Positions 39,887-49,372 of a DNA stretch of 64,000 nt are shown here, in pieces (within the stretch, counting starts at the first letter, position 1; each line of letters begins with the position of its first letter). Position numbers and translations under genes: made by a program. Origin of the DNA: Gaoshiqia sp050178015 (lineage in GTDB: Bacteria; Bacteroidota; Bacteroidia; Bacteroidales; Prolixibacteraceae); contig JBFXGM010000008.1 in assembly GCA_050178015.1 (NCBI GenBank), positions 62,001 to 126,000 of the forward strand, written 5' to 3'. The notes below the pieces were generated by a model. That model did no database searches and had not been told where the DNA came from. It saw nothing but the letters and a program-made list of their open reading frames with translations.

Positions 39887-41407
39887 ATGAAACCAGTAGC
39901 TTTACTTCTGTTTTGTATGTTTTCTTCTACCGCTTTTTCCCAGCAGCCTGAGGGCATTTTTCAGTTTAACCAAGATGTTGGTTTGCCAAAATTGGCCGGT
40001 TCGGCCACTTACGATGCCGGTTCACAAACGTACTTGTTATCGGGTTCGGGCTACAATATTTGGTTTGAGCGCGACGAATTTCACTACTTGTACAACAAAG
40101 TGAAGGGCGATTTCATCCTAACGGCAAACTTTTCGTTTGTGGGCGAAGGTGTTGATCCGCACCGGAAAATTGGGTGGATGGTGCGCGCATCGGAAGATGA
40201 GCAGGATGTACATTGTTCGGCAGTTTTACACGGCGACGGGCTTACGTTAATGCAATGTCGCCCTTTGCGCGGCGCTTTTATGCGCGATCCGCAGGACCAG
40301 ATTTATGCTCCCAAACCTAACTATCAGATCATTCAACTGGAACGCTCGGGAAAAACCATGATCATGCGGGCTGCCCATCCCGGTGAGCCGCTTCAGCTGA
40401 TTGGCAAGCAGAAAATGGAAAACCTGCCCGATGAAGTGATGGCCGGCTTGTTTGTCAACTCGCACAACCCGGAGGTCGTGGAAAAAGCGAGGATTTGGAA
40501 CGTACGCATCGACCAGCCGGTTGCCGACGGCTATGATCCGAATACGGAAGGCTGGCTGGGCTGCCGCCTCGAAACGATGAATGTGTTTGATGGTGTGCGT
40601 AGGGTGATATATGAAAAGGACGATCGTTTTGAAGCGCCAAACTGGATGCCCGACGGAAAGAAATTGCTGTTCAATATGGATGGGCTCCTGTATAAAATTC
40701 CGGTGGAAGGCGGTGAACTGGAGTTGTTGAATACCGGATTTGCCAATCGAAACAATAACGACCACGGCATTTCCTTCAACGGAGAACTGTTGGCCATCAG
40801 TCATCACCGCGAAGGACTGCCCGGCGGAGGTTCAACCGTGTATGTACTGCCGCTGGAAGGGGGAAATCCCCAGCTGGTTGCGGAAGAAACCCCTTCGTAT
40901 TGGCACGGCTGGGCGCCTAACAATAAAGAAGTGGTTTACGTGGCACAGCGCAACGGCAGTACGGTTTACAACATTTACAGAAATTCCGTCAAAGGCGGGA
41001 ATGAAGTGGCGCTAACCGACAATAAGCCCGGAGAACATGTAGATGGCTGCGAATATTCGCCCGACGGACGGAACATTTACTACAACGGGAGCCAGTCGGG
41101 CACCATGCAGCTTTGGCGCATGAAACCTGATGGGAGCGAAAAAGAGCAAATTACATTTGATGAGTATAACGACTGGTTCCCGCACATTTCGCCCGACGGG
41201 AAATGGATCGCCTTCATTTCGTTTCCGCCCGATATCGAATTTAATTCACACCCTTCCTATAAACGCGTGATGCTGCGCCTGATGCCAACAGCCGGAGGCG
41301 CCCCAAAAGTAATTGCTTATTTGTATGGCGGGCAGGGAACCATCAACGTTCCGTCCTGGTCGCCCGACAGCAAACAGATTGCCTTTGTCAGCAATTCGGG
41401 TAAGTAG
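39887..41407 (+). CDS. Secreted TolB/PD40-type beta-propeller protein with N-terminal concanavalin-like domain
   Basis: 506 residues with a signal peptide (MKPVALLLFCMFSSTAFS). Residues about 25-210 resemble the DUF1349/laminin-G-like jelly roll (YLYNKVKGDFILTANFSFVG, HRKIGWMVRASEDE). Residues about 230-505 form a propeller with PD40/TolB repeats such as FEAPNWMPDGKKLLFNMDG, CEYSPDGRNIYYNGSQSG, DWFPHISPDGKWIAFIS and WSPDSKQIAFVS. Periplasmic; may recognise carbohydrates or peptides. No enzymatic motif seen. Monocistronic, with a near-consensus -7 element TATCTTTA at 39841-39848. Confidence 0.82.
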   Translation: MKPVALLLFCMFSSTAFSQQPEGIFQFNQDVGLPKLAGSATYDAGSQTYLLSGSGYNIWFERDEFHYLYNKVKGDFILTANFSFVGEGVDPHRKIGWMVRASEDEQDVHCSAVLHGDGLTLMQCRPLRGAFMRDPQDQIYAPKPNYQIIQLERSGKTMIMRAAHPGEPLQLIGKQKMENLPDEVMAGLFVNSHNPEVVEKARIWNVRIDQPVADGYDPNTEGWLGCRLETMNVFDGVRRVIYEKDDRFEAPNWMPDGKKLLFNMDGLLYKIPVEGGELELLNTGFANRNNNDHGISFNGELLAISHHREGLPGGGSTVYVLPLEGGNPQLVAEETPSYWHGWAPNNKEVVYVAQRNGSTVYNIYRNSVKGGNEVALTDNKPGEHVDGCEYSPDGRNIYYNGSQSGTMQLWRMKPDGSEKEQITFDEYNDWFPHISPDGKWIAFISFPPDIEFNSHPSYKRVMLRLMPTAGGAPKVIAYLYGGQGTINVPSWSPDSKQIAFVSNSGK

Positions 41408-41568
41408 ATTTCAACTGAAATTGGATTTTCCGTTTTTGAAATGAATCACTTTCTGAATTTTGTATCCATATTATTTTCCAGGCAGGCCGATTTTTCTTTT
41501 TCAACCTTGAACAAAAGCTTGTTAAATGAAGTTTTACTAGCAGAAAATAACCCAAAAAAATCAATATT

Positions 41569-42582
41569 ATGGCAGATCTATCCACCAACTACATGGGATT
41601 AAAGCTGAAAAACCCGATTATCCTGGGAGCCAGTAACCTTGTCAGTAAACCCGAAATTATTCAAGAACTGGAAGAAGCCGGTATCGCCGCCATCGTTTAC
41701 AAGTCGCTGTTCGAAGAGCAGATACAGCTCGAATCCATCCAGATGGAAGAAGAGCTGCACGAATACGAAGAGCGCAATGCCGAAATGACGAGGCTTTTCC
41801 CGAATATGGAACATGCCGGTCCAAAAGAACACCTGTTCAACCTGAAGACCTTGAAGAAAAAAGTAAGCGTGCCGGTAATCGCCAGTTTGAATGCCATCTA
41901 CGAACCTACTTGGGTGGATTATGCCCGCGAACTGGAACAAACCGGCGTGGATGCACTGGAAATCAACCTATATGCGACGCCCGGTTATTTTGAGGTGGAA
42001 GGTGAAAAGGTGGAATATAAGCAGGTTCAAATTGTTGAAAGTGTGAAGAAGGCCGTGAAAATTCCGGTAAGCGTGAAGTTGAGCCCTTTTTATACGAATA
42101 CGCTGAATTTCATTAAAAAACTGGATGAGGCAGGGGCCGATGGCTATGTGCTTTTCAACCGTTTCTTTCAGCCGGATATTGATATTCAGGACGAAACGTT
42201 CTTTTATCCGTGGGAATTAACCCGTGAAAAAGATTATCAACTTGCTCTTCGTTATGCGGGTCTGCTGTATGGCAATGTAGATGCCAGCATTAGCGGTACA
42301 CGGGGTATCTCCGGAGCCGAAGATATTGTTAAAATGTTGCTTGCCGGAGTGGATACCGTACAGGTGGTTTCGGCCATTTATCGCAAACAGCCTGCTTACG
42401 TAACTACTATGCTGAATGATTTGACTACTTGGATGAATGACAAAGGATACAAATCGTTGGGCGATTTCCGCGGCAAATTATCGCGCAAAAACATGAAGGA
42501 CCCGTTTACCTATCAGCGTGCCCAGTATGTCGATATCCTGATGAAAGCGGAAGAAGTATTCAAAAAATACCCGATGGTATAA
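41569..42582 (+). CDS. Dihydroorotate-dehydrogenase-like FMN protein
   Basis: 337 residues forming an FMN-binding TIM barrel. ADLSTNYMGLKLKNPIILGA at the start, IPVSVKLSPFYTNTLNFIK (phosphate/FMN-binding lysine) and ISGTRGISGAEDIVKMLLAG at the end fit the DHOD family. Bacteroidota normally have a separate PyrD, and members like this one are usually labelled dihydroorotate dehydrogenase-like; no PyrK partner or other pyrimidine gene is nearby. The substrate may thus be something other than dihydroorotate. Confidence 0.85.
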   Translation: MADLSTNYMGLKLKNPIILGASNLVSKPEIIQELEEAGIAAIVYKSLFEEQIQLESIQMEEELHEYEERNAEMTRLFPNMEHAGPKEHLFNLKTLKKKVSVPVIASLNAIYEPTWVDYARELEQTGVDALEINLYATPGYFEVEGEKVEYKQVQIVESVKKAVKIPVSVKLSPFYTNTLNFIKKLDEAGADGYVLFNRFFQPDIDIQDETFFYPWELTREKDYQLALRYAGLLYGNVDASISGTRGISGAEDIVKMLLAGVDTVQVVSAIYRKQPAYVTTMLNDLTTWMNDKGYKSLGDFRGKLSRKNMKDPFTYQRAQYVDILMKAEEVFKKYPMV

Positions 42583-42629
42583 AAGGGTTAAGTCAAAAGT
42601 GAAAAAATATTGACAGGCGCTGAATATTG

Positions 42630-42665
42630 AATGCCCCGAGGTTCCTTACCACGGGGCATTTTTTG
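42630..42665 (+). terminator. Terminator of the DHOD-like gene
   Basis: AATGCCCCG (42630-42638) and CGGGGCATT (42652-42660) form a perfect 9-bp stem followed by TTTTTT. Confidence 0.92.
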
Positions 42666-42823
42666 TGGCTATTGTTTGCGTTTCGTTGTCATCTTGGAAA
42701 GCTTCGTGAACCTCTTTTTACGAGAATTTCTTGATTGAAAACATTTCCCGGAGGATCGTTTTCAATATCAGACTGTTTCCAGTCTTTTGCCTTTTAACTT
42801 TTGCCTTGATATTTGTTGCTGAT

Positions 42824-44467
42824 TTATTCATCTGCCAGAAAGCCGGCCAGGGCATACACCAGCGCCCCCTGCCAGTTGATAGCGATTTCGTTGGTGGCAT
42901 AATCTTCTTCCAGGTCGTTCCAGCCGGTTGCCGAGTGGCCGCCGCCTACCAGGTAGCCCGGCCAGGGGTCGGTTAGCTCATCGGCGCCCGAACGCCGGTC
43001 ATGCGGGTTCATGGCGGGTGAAATGCCCAAGCCGGTCACGAAAGAGCGGTTGTAATAATTTCTTCCAAACAAGTGGGAAATAGCGTCCAGTGCTGTTTGT
43101 CGGTATGCCGGGTTTGGCGAAAGTTGGTTGGCCACCTGTAAGTTGATCGCCTGTCGGGCAACGGTGCCGTTGCAGCCCCAGTAATAGCGGCCACCTAGCG
43201 GGCGCCCGTACACATCCTGCTGTCCTTTTTGGGTGATCTCGTTAGCAACAGTTACTATGTTTTTTGTGATTTTTTCGAACACATCGGGCGATTTCCCATC
43301 TTTTTCCGAAAGCGCGTAAGTAAACATGGCCAGGTTGGAAACGTCGGCCCAATCCCAGTCTTCATCAACTTGATAGTACATGGCGGCAGCACGTTGCTCA
43401 AAATCGACCAGATATTTGCTTTCGCCGGTTGTTTCCCAGAGTTCGGCTGCGGCCCAAAGGCGGTCGTCCTCGTCGGGCGACTGGTAGCCGCCGGTTTTGA
43501 ATTCGCCCTGCTCAACCCGTTTGTAGTCGGGGTTCTTCTGCAAAAAATTATAACTCAACAAGGCCGCGTCCAGGCATTGTTGGGCGTAGGCCGCATCATA
43601 CGGCTGAAAGTAACGTGCCGCCTGGGCCATCATGCCAACAAAACTGGCTGTGGCAGCTGAGCTCCAATCCGTAAAGTACCGTTTGGCGGTGTCGGCATCG
43701 GCCAGGATGAAGGGTGCAAAGTTCAAGCGGGTGAGTTTATGCGATACGCGACCCGAGCCATCCGGGTATTGCATCGAGAACAGCCAGTCGGTTTCCCATT
43801 TCAGTTCTTTCAGGTAATCAGGGAAGCTGGGCGCGGTTTCGGGCAGGTCGAGCGATAGTTGCTCCAACTGTGGCTGAAACTGGTCCCAGGCCAGGAATAG
43901 CATGCCCAAAGTGACCCCGGCATTGACGGTGTATTTCCCGTAGTCGCCTGCATCGTGCCAGCCTCCGGTGCCATCGCGCCATTGATCGGGATTTCCCGTA
44001 AAATCGTCGTAACCGTCATGCAAATGACAAGAGCCATGCGAAAAAACCTGGCCGTTGTGTTCGCCTTCCACAGCCGTTCCGCAGCGCCACAAGTAAAAGG
44101 CCCGCATGCTGGTGTAATAAGCATCTTGGTAAACGGTTGGCGAAATTTCAAAGGGTACAGAGCGGCTGCCATCCTGGGTTTCCAGATAATATTTTCCTTC
44201 TTCAATGAAGCTGGAAAAATCGGCCAGCCACACGTGCTGGTCAACATCCTGCTGAAAAACGGGGCCGGTGGCTTCACCCGTAAAAACAACAGCATGGTCG
44301 CCTTCGTGTTTCAATTCAAAAGATTTTTCTTCGCCAACAATTGTAGCTGTTTTTTTCGCGGAAGGAAGAAATCCAATCGAGTTGAGATGGATGGTTGTTT
44401 CGGTTCTTTTCTCAGGCTGGCAAGCTGTTGCCAGCAAACAAATCAAAAAAATCAACAGGTTTTTCAT
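42824..44467 (-). CDS. Glycoside hydrolase family 9 lipoprotein (cellulase-like)
   Basis: 547 residues. Lipoprotein signal MKNLLIFLICLLATAC with Cys16 as attachment site; an N-terminal Ig-like CelD_N domain (about 25-105); a catalytic (alpha/alpha)6 barrel (about 110-545). The nucleophile/base region is DGTGGWHDAGDYGKYTVNAG, and the general acid is Glu in YATNEIAINWQGALVY. RYYWGCNGTVARQAINL and NPHDRRSGADELTDPWPGYL match GH9 signatures 1 and 2. Expected to cleave beta-1,4-glucans at the cell surface. No SusCD pair is adjacent, so it is not in a typical polysaccharide utilisation locus. Confidence 0.92.
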   Translation of the reverse strand: MKNLLIFLICLLATACQPEKRTETTIHLNSIGFLPSAKKTATIVGEEKSFELKHEGDHAVVFTGEATGPVFQQDVDQHVWLADFSSFIEEGKYYLETQDGSRSVPFEISPTVYQDAYYTSMRAFYLWRCGTAVEGEHNGQVFSHGSCHLHDGYDDFTGNPDQWRDGTGGWHDAGDYGKYTVNAGVTLGMLFLAWDQFQPQLEQLSLDLPETAPSFPDYLKELKWETDWLFSMQYPDGSGRVSHKLTRLNFAPFILADADTAKRYFTDWSSAATASFVGMMAQAARYFQPYDAAYAQQCLDAALLSYNFLQKNPDYKRVEQGEFKTGGYQSPDEDDRLWAAAELWETTGESKYLVDFEQRAAAMYYQVDEDWDWADVSNLAMFTYALSEKDGKSPDVFEKITKNIVTVANEITQKGQQDVYGRPLGGRYYWGCNGTVARQAINLQVANQLSPNPAYRQTALDAISHLFGRNYYNRSFVTGLGISPAMNPHDRRSGADELTDPWPGYLVGGGHSATGWNDLEEDYATNEIAINWQGALVYALAGFLADE

Positions 44468-44685
44468 GTCAGTTTAGTTTTGGGTTTAAAATTTGGTTGT
44501 ATGCCAGGCAATTATCGGAAAGGTTTTTGTGAAATGAAAAGCCTGTGGCATCGACATTTCCACGTAAAGAAACCAATCCTGATTGTTGCCTGCAATGCTT
44601 AATGTGAAAAACACAATTAGTTTTTCAACTCAAAAATAAGAAAAAATGAAAACCGGGGGAAGGTATGATGGAAAAGCTTTTTGTC

Positions 44686-45867
44686 TTAAACAAATTCAAG
44701 TTGAACTATCTTAAAGAAGCGTTCTTCCAGCAGCTTGACAATCCGCTTAACCACAAATTTGCGGATCTCCAGTTCCACCGGCTGGTCGGGGTCCTGGTGC
44801 GCCCAGTTGATGCGGGTGCCCACAATAATGTGGATGGTGTCGTGCTCCATCAACAGTTTCACCACCTCATCGGGCGGCGAATTGCCCAAGCGGGTGTCGC
44901 TGGTGTAAGTTTCCAGTATTTCTTCCACTTTCCCCATGGTCAGGATACCTTCGGTAACCATTTCGAAGCCTTCCATGTGGGCCACCGGCGGGATGGAAGC
45001 ATCGGCATACCGGTGTTGGATGGCCACTTCCAGATTTAGTTCGCGGGCAATAATTTCGGCCGTGGTGCCGCCGCAAATGATTTTTTTTCCGGGAAAATCC
45101 TGCACCCGTTTTACAAATTCGAAATCTTTTATTTTGTAGAAGGGCGGACCGGTGATCAGCATAAACTCGCGCGGCTGACGAAAATAAACCACTCCGCAGC
45201 TGGTGTCGTCCTTCATCTCAAAGTTGTCGTTCATCGCGGCGTGGTTCAGGATCTTCCGGGCCAGTCGGGTGGCTGATATTTCGGGTTCGCGGGCGATTTG
45301 CTTTTGGGCAAACAGCGAAACTTCCGGTTGTCCCCACCCCATGGGGTGGCGCTTTCCTCCCAAACCGCTTTGGGTAACCCCATCGGTTAAAAAAAGGATA
45401 CGGTCTTCTTTGACTGGTTTGAATTCGCGGATACGCAGGATTTTTCCGACATTTTCCTCGCCGCGGATATTCATCTCGATTTCGCGCGGGGCAAAGGGTT
45501 GCCCGTTTCGCAGGATGATGGTGGGCGGGTTGTCGTAGTTGATGATGCGTACCAGCTCATCATTGTCAATTTCAATAATGGTGAAGGTGGCATAACTCTC
45601 TTTTCCCTCGCTGCTGCGGGGCAGCACCCGCATGAAAATGTTGGCCGCAATTTCGGGTTTGGTGTGGAATGAGGTGTAGTTGAGCGCCATCGAGGCGGTG
45701 AGCGTGGCCAGCACATTGGCCTTCACGCCATGACCAATGCCATCCGAAAGCACCAGGATGGTACGCCCTTCCTCACTGATGCGCCGGGTGTGGAACACAT
45801 CGCCGCAAACCACTTCGCCCTTGGCTTGTTTTTGCTGAAAATCGATCTCAACATGAAAGTCAGCCAT
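44686..45867 (-). CDS. SpoIIE-type PP2C phosphatase with C-terminal domain of unknown function
   Basis: 393 residues. The N-terminal half (about 1-205) is a SpoIIE/PP2C phosphatase: GDVFHTRRISEEGRTILVLS, then DGIGHGVKANVLATL and ILFLTDGVTQSGLG supply the metal-binding aspartates, with DDTSCGVVYF closing the domain. The C-terminal half (about 210-393; PGKKIICGGTTAEIIAREL) is unrecognised but seems to be a fixed companion of this group. Similar phosphatases occur beside [FeFe] hydrogenase genes in anaerobes. It overlaps the upstream PAS gene stop (TAATG), so both are co-translated. Confidence 0.85.
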   Translation of the reverse strand: MADFHVEIDFQQKQAKGEVVCGDVFHTRRISEEGRTILVLSDGIGHGVKANVLATLTASMALNYTSFHTKPEIAANIFMRVLPRSSEGKESYATFTIIEIDNDELVRIINYDNPPTIILRNGQPFAPREIEMNIRGEENVGKILRIREFKPVKEDRILFLTDGVTQSGLGGKRHPMGWGQPEVSLFAQKQIAREPEISATRLARKILNHAAMNDNFEMKDDTSCGVVYFRQPREFMLITGPPFYKIKDFEFVKRVQDFPGKKIICGGTTAEIIARELNLEVAIQHRYADASIPPVAHMEGFEMVTEGILTMGKVEEILETYTSDTRLGNSPPDEVVKLLMEHDTIHIIVGTRINWAHQDPDQPVELEIRKFVVKRIVKLLEERFFKIVQLEFV

Positions 45868-46796
45868 TAGTTTTCGTCCTCCCCGTATTTATATGATTCG
45901 ATGATGGAATTGAGCAACTCTTCGGTGAGTGAGGCATTTTCGCCTAAAAGAAAGGCTATTTTTTGAACGGTTTCCAGGTTTTGCTTGTTAACCCGTTGTG
46001 CCCGGCTGATGATTTCCTCGCGCACCAGCGAGGGGGCCGACATGTCGCGGATAAGGGCGCCCACGACCCGGTTTTTGTAGATGGAAACTACCGAAATGTG
46101 CAGCAATTTGCTTTGAATTTTCAGGTCGCGCTCCAGCATGTTTTCGCCCGATACCATGATGGAGGCAAACATCTTGTACACCACTTCGGGGACCAGCTCT
46201 TTCAGGTCGGCGCCAATCAGTCCGGGGATGGTTTCAAAAAGCTCTTCGATTTCTTCACCAAACAAGCGGGCAAAACCCTGGTTGCAGTCGATCACCTTGT
46301 ACTCGTTGTCCACAATGATGACACCTGCCCTGATTTTATGCAGCATGGCCGAGGCGATCACGGTTGCTTCCTGTGCTTTTTCGAGCTTACGCTCGGCTTT
46401 TTTGCGGTCGGTAACATCGAAAATCGACCCGACGATGCCCATAGTTTTGCCGGCATCGTCGCGGATCACCGCCTTGTTGAACACCACATCGCGCATGGTG
46501 CCGTCGGGCAGGCGAAACTTGGTTTCGTAAGCCTGGTTGCCGGGACTGTCGAACAGTTCCTGGTCGCGGCGGGCATAAATTTCGGCAATCTCGGGCGGCT
46601 GCACGTCAAACACAGTTTTGCCGATAATCTGCTCTTTGGTGAGGCCGATAAAACTTTCGTGCGCCTTGTTGGTAGAGCGGTAAATGCCATGCACATCGCG
46701 GTAAAAGATGGGGATGGGCAGGGCATCTATGATTTTCTGGTGCAGCTCCGGGCTGTCGAACATGTCGGGCAGGAATGATTTCTCGTCGTAGATCAT
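45867..46796 (-). CDS. Tandem PAS-domain sensor protein
   Basis: About 309 residues from the ATG at 46796; the frame continues eight codons to a TTG. The first PAS domain (about 10-130) contains IPIFYRDVHGIYRSTNKAHE and a PAC-like segment GIVGSIFDVTDRKKAERKLE. The second (about 140-240) contains IRAGVIIVDNEYKVIDCNQG. A C-terminal helical region (about 260-309) carries no kinase or cyclase. PAS domains sense redox, gas or small ligands; without an output domain this protein probably acts through the downstream phosphatase, with which it overlaps by one base. Confidence 0.85.
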   Translation of the reverse strand: MIYDEKSFLPDMFDSPELHQKIIDALPIPIFYRDVHGIYRSTNKAHESFIGLTKEQIIGKTVFDVQPPEIAEIYARRDQELFDSPGNQAYETKFRLPDGTMRDVVFNKAVIRDDAGKTMGIVGSIFDVTDRKKAERKLEKAQEATVIASAMLHKIRAGVIIVDNEYKVIDCNQGFARLFGEEIEELFETIPGLIGADLKELVPEVVYKMFASIMVSGENMLERDLKIQSKLLHISVVSIYKNRVVGALIRDMSAPSLVREEIISRAQRVNKQNLETVQKIAFLLGENASLTEELLNSIIESYKYGEDEN

Positions 46797-46917
46797 GTGT
46801 TTTGGCGTTTTCTGGTGCAACAGGTCACCGTTTTTGTTTCAGCTACCTAAAGGTATAAAAAGCCGCTGAATGTGAGCGGGGGCACTGGCAAAAGTTTTGG
46901 GTGCCGTGACCGGTATA

Positions 46918-48219
46918 CTACCGAAGGTTTTTCCTGATCCAATCCAAAACCTTATGACGGGTGGTAAGCGAAATCCAATGTTCATTAACCGGGGTAATCA
47001 AAGCCTCCTTTTCACAATTCAACACATTGTAAACGATGTAGCTGGTGGTGGGCGGGCAAACATTGTCGTTGTACCCCCAGGTCATAAACACGGGCACATT
47101 GATCCGTTTGGCGAAATTCACGACATCATAATATGCCAGTGTTTCCAGTTTCTCCGGGGTGTCCATCCCCGCAAAATTGGTAAAAAGATGCGGATAGCCG
47201 CCGGCGCGTCCGGCCTTATACCCGGCCATGTCGCTTAAGGCGGGATGGTTTGCGGCGCAAGCGGTCACTCTTTCATCCAGTCCGGCGGTAATCAGGGCCA
47301 AAGCCCCTCCCTGGCTCCCTCCCTGGGCAATCAGGTTTTTCCCGTCCCACTCCGGCAGGGTGGTTAAATAATCCAAGGCACGGACACAAGCCAGATATAC
47401 TTTTTTCATGTAGTAGGAATCCCTGTTATCCAGCCCATTGACCAGATAACTGTTGTTGCCGTTGCCAAAAGCCTGACTGACTTCTTTATATGTTTCAGCA
47501 TCCAGATCGGGTCGGATACCATGAATTTCCATATCGAAACGGATGAAGCCGCTCTCGGCATAAAAGATATCTTTCAGCGGGTTCATGGGTTTGATCCCTG
47601 CGCCCGGTGGCGAAAGGACGACCGGGTACTTGCCTTCTTTTTTGGGAAGGGTGAGGTAGCCATACACAAAACTCCCTTTTTTATATGCCTGCAATTTTAC
47701 CAGGTAGCAGTCCACCAGGTCGCTTGAATACTCGGGCACGAAAACTTTTTCCACGTCCATCGGGCACTTGGCGGCATCTTCCTTCGCCTTCTCCCAGAAA
47801 TTGACAAAATCATCTGGAAATTTGGTGTAAGGGGCTAGTTTTTCGGGCTCAAAACCAACTTTGATATGGTGTTTATACTCCACCCCGTGCAGCGAAACCT
47901 TTAGCTGGCAATCTTTAAAGCCTGGTTCCGGCATCGTGCCCATCGAAATTATCGCCTGGCCATTTTTAAGTTTTGCTGTTCCGTTTTTCTCGCTTGGCAT
48001 CATTTCGGGGCCAATGCTGTAGTAAATTTCCAAATTGTCCTGCAAAATCCCGTATTCATATAGTGAAACGGCAATTTTTGCTTCCTCATTTAGTTGATAG
48101 AGCCAATTGGCGTGGTCGGGGGTGGTTACCCACAGCACGTCGCTTTGGTATGGGTAATTTTGCGCATAAGGGGTGTGAAAGGCCAATAGGCAGAGTACGA
48201 GTAATATAACTTTATTCAT
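46918..48219 (-). CDS. Secreted acetylxylan-esterase-like alpha/beta hydrolase (AXE1/CE7)
   Basis: 433 residues with a signal peptide (about 1-19). An N-terminal Ig-like domain (about 25-125) precedes an AXE1-type alpha/beta hydrolase. The nucleophile elbow is AQGGSQGGALALITAGLDER (Ser in GGSQGG), the acid is Asp in TWGYNDNVCPPTTSYI, and the His lies in ITPVNEHW near the end. Family members deacetylate xylan oligomers or cephalosporin C. It sits on the same strand as the PAS and SpoIIE genes but about 120 bases upstream, and a functional link is doubtful. Confidence 0.88.
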   Translation of the reverse strand: MNKVILLVLCLLAFHTPYAQNYPYQSDVLWVTTPDHANWLYQLNEEAKIAVSLYEYGILQDNLEIYYSIGPEMMPSEKNGTAKLKNGQAIISMGTMPEPGFKDCQLKVSLHGVEYKHHIKVGFEPEKLAPYTKFPDDFVNFWEKAKEDAAKCPMDVEKVFVPEYSSDLVDCYLVKLQAYKKGSFVYGYLTLPKKEGKYPVVLSPPGAGIKPMNPLKDIFYAESGFIRFDMEIHGIRPDLDAETYKEVSQAFGNGNNSYLVNGLDNRDSYYMKKVYLACVRALDYLTTLPEWDGKNLIAQGGSQGGALALITAGLDERVTACAANHPALSDMAGYKAGRAGGYPHLFTNFAGMDTPEKLETLAYYDVVNFAKRINVPVFMTWGYNDNVCPPTTSYIVYNVLNCEKEALITPVNEHWISLTTRHKVLDWIRKNLR

Positions 48220-48617
48220 AATTATTGATTTTTGTCTTTTTACTGATTGAAAATCGATGGAAATATGTCACTGTGGGCAGCAAATACGTTTCCGCAGCCC
48301 AAATTACAAAATAGTTCCAATCTATCAGGTTGGTTCTGATAATTTGTACGGGTTTTACAATACGGCACTCAGTTACCGACCGGGATTCTGTGTCCTTGTC
48401 TGCTGCCGGGTGAAAAGTCAAAAAGCGGTAGTAAATAGTAAAAAGCCGACTGAAGATAATGTCTAATGACTATTAACCAATAACCAATGACATCTGACAA
48501 CTGCCGTTCCCCACTATTTCAAATCAGTCTAAATTTCAGGCTTTAGCGAATAATCTGGGTGAAATTTTCTGCCATTTGCCGGTTTTCAGTCATATTTGCA
48601 CAAACAACCAAACACAC
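48220..48617. other. 398-bp divergent region between the esterase and hydrogenase clusters
   Basis: Holds the promoters for the leftward esterase gene and the rightward signalling/hydrogenase cluster. A -7-like CATATTTG (48591-48598, first base off consensus) lies 20 bases before the DRTGG start. A low-complexity stretch (about 48455-48500) repeats AATGAC and AACCAATA motifs, similar in style to other decayed repeats in the window. No gene was recognised. Confidence 0.45.
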
Positions 48618-48962
48618 ATGAGAGTCGCTGAAATCTGCGAGTTACTGTCGGCCACAGTGATTTGCGGAAACAAACATGACAACGTTCATCTGGAAAAAGG
48701 GTACAGCTCCGATTTAATGAGCGACGTGCTGACCCTGGACACGGACAACCTGTTGCTGATTACCGGGATGTGCAACCTGCAAACCATCCGCACGGCCGAA
48801 GTGGCAGACATCCGGTTTATTGTTTTTGTGCGCAACAAAAAGGCCAGCGAAGAAATGCTGGTATTGGCCAGGGAGCATGGCATCTGTATTATGGAATCGC
48901 CGTTCACCCTTTTTAAGGCCAGCGGTTTGCTGTATATGGCCGGATTAAAACCCGTTTATTGA
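48618..48962 (+). CDS. DRTGG-domain protein 1
   Basis: 114 residues from the ATG at 48618. A single DRTGG-like domain (SSDLMSDVLTLDTDNLLLIT; VADIRFIVFVRNKKA). DRTGG domains occur in phosphotransacetylases and in small proteins of hydrogenase-associated clusters, and are thought to bind nucleotides or metabolites. The stop TGA overlaps the next ATG (TGATG). A paralogue is encoded four genes downstream. Confidence 0.8.
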   Translation: MRVAEICELLSATVICGNKHDNVHLEKGYSSDLMSDVLTLDTDNLLLITGMCNLQTIRTAEVADIRFIVFVRNKKASEEMLVLAREHGICIMESPFTLFKASGLLYMAGLKPVY

Positions 48963-49372
48963 TGGAACTGAGCTTTTCGATTCAAGGGGGGGATTTCACC
49001 CGGGCAGGACACGCGTCGAGTGAAGTGAAAAATAAGTTGAAGCAATTGGGAATCGATGCCAAATGTATCAAAAGCATTGTTATTGCCCTTTACGAAGCCG
49101 AGGTAAACGTGGTAGCCCATGCTTGGAGCGGCGATATCCGGGTGGAAATCGATAAAGACAAAATACAGACAAAAATCACGGATAAAGGGCCAGGAATTCC
49201 CGATATTGAACTGGCCATGCAGGAAGGTTATTCCACCGCCAGCAAGGAGGTGAGAGAAATGGGGTTCGGCGCCGGGATGGGGCTGTCGAATATGAAAAAG
49301 AACACCGACGTGCTGAACATCGAATCGGTGGTTGGAGAAGGAACCACAGTAACCATGATCAATTATTTCTGA
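48962..49372 (+). CDS. Stand-alone HATPase (RsbW-like anti-sigma/serine kinase fold)
   Basis: 136 residues forming a GHKL ATPase domain. N-box-like IALYEAEVNVVAHAWSGD, G1 box ITDKGPGIPDIELAM and G2 GMGLSNMKKNTD are present, as in RsbW/SpoIIAB. It overlaps both neighbours by one base. In partner-switching systems such a kinase phosphorylates a STAS protein, and a SpoIIE phosphatase reverses this. A SpoIIE protein is encoded on the other strand nearby, but no sigma factor is in view. Confidence 0.86.
   Translation: MELSFSIQGGDFTRAGHASSEVKNKLKQLGIDAKCIKSIVIALYEAEVNVVAHAWSGDIRVEIDKDKIQTKITDKGPGIPDIELAMQEGYSTASKEVREMGFGAGMGLSNMKKNTDVLNIESVVGEGTTVTMINYF

Noticed and set aside
44686..48219. Polysaccharide utilisation locus around the GH9 and acetylxylan-esterase-like genes
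   Set aside because: No SusC/SusD pair or hybrid sensor is present, and the two genes are separated by PAS and phosphatase genes linked to signalling.
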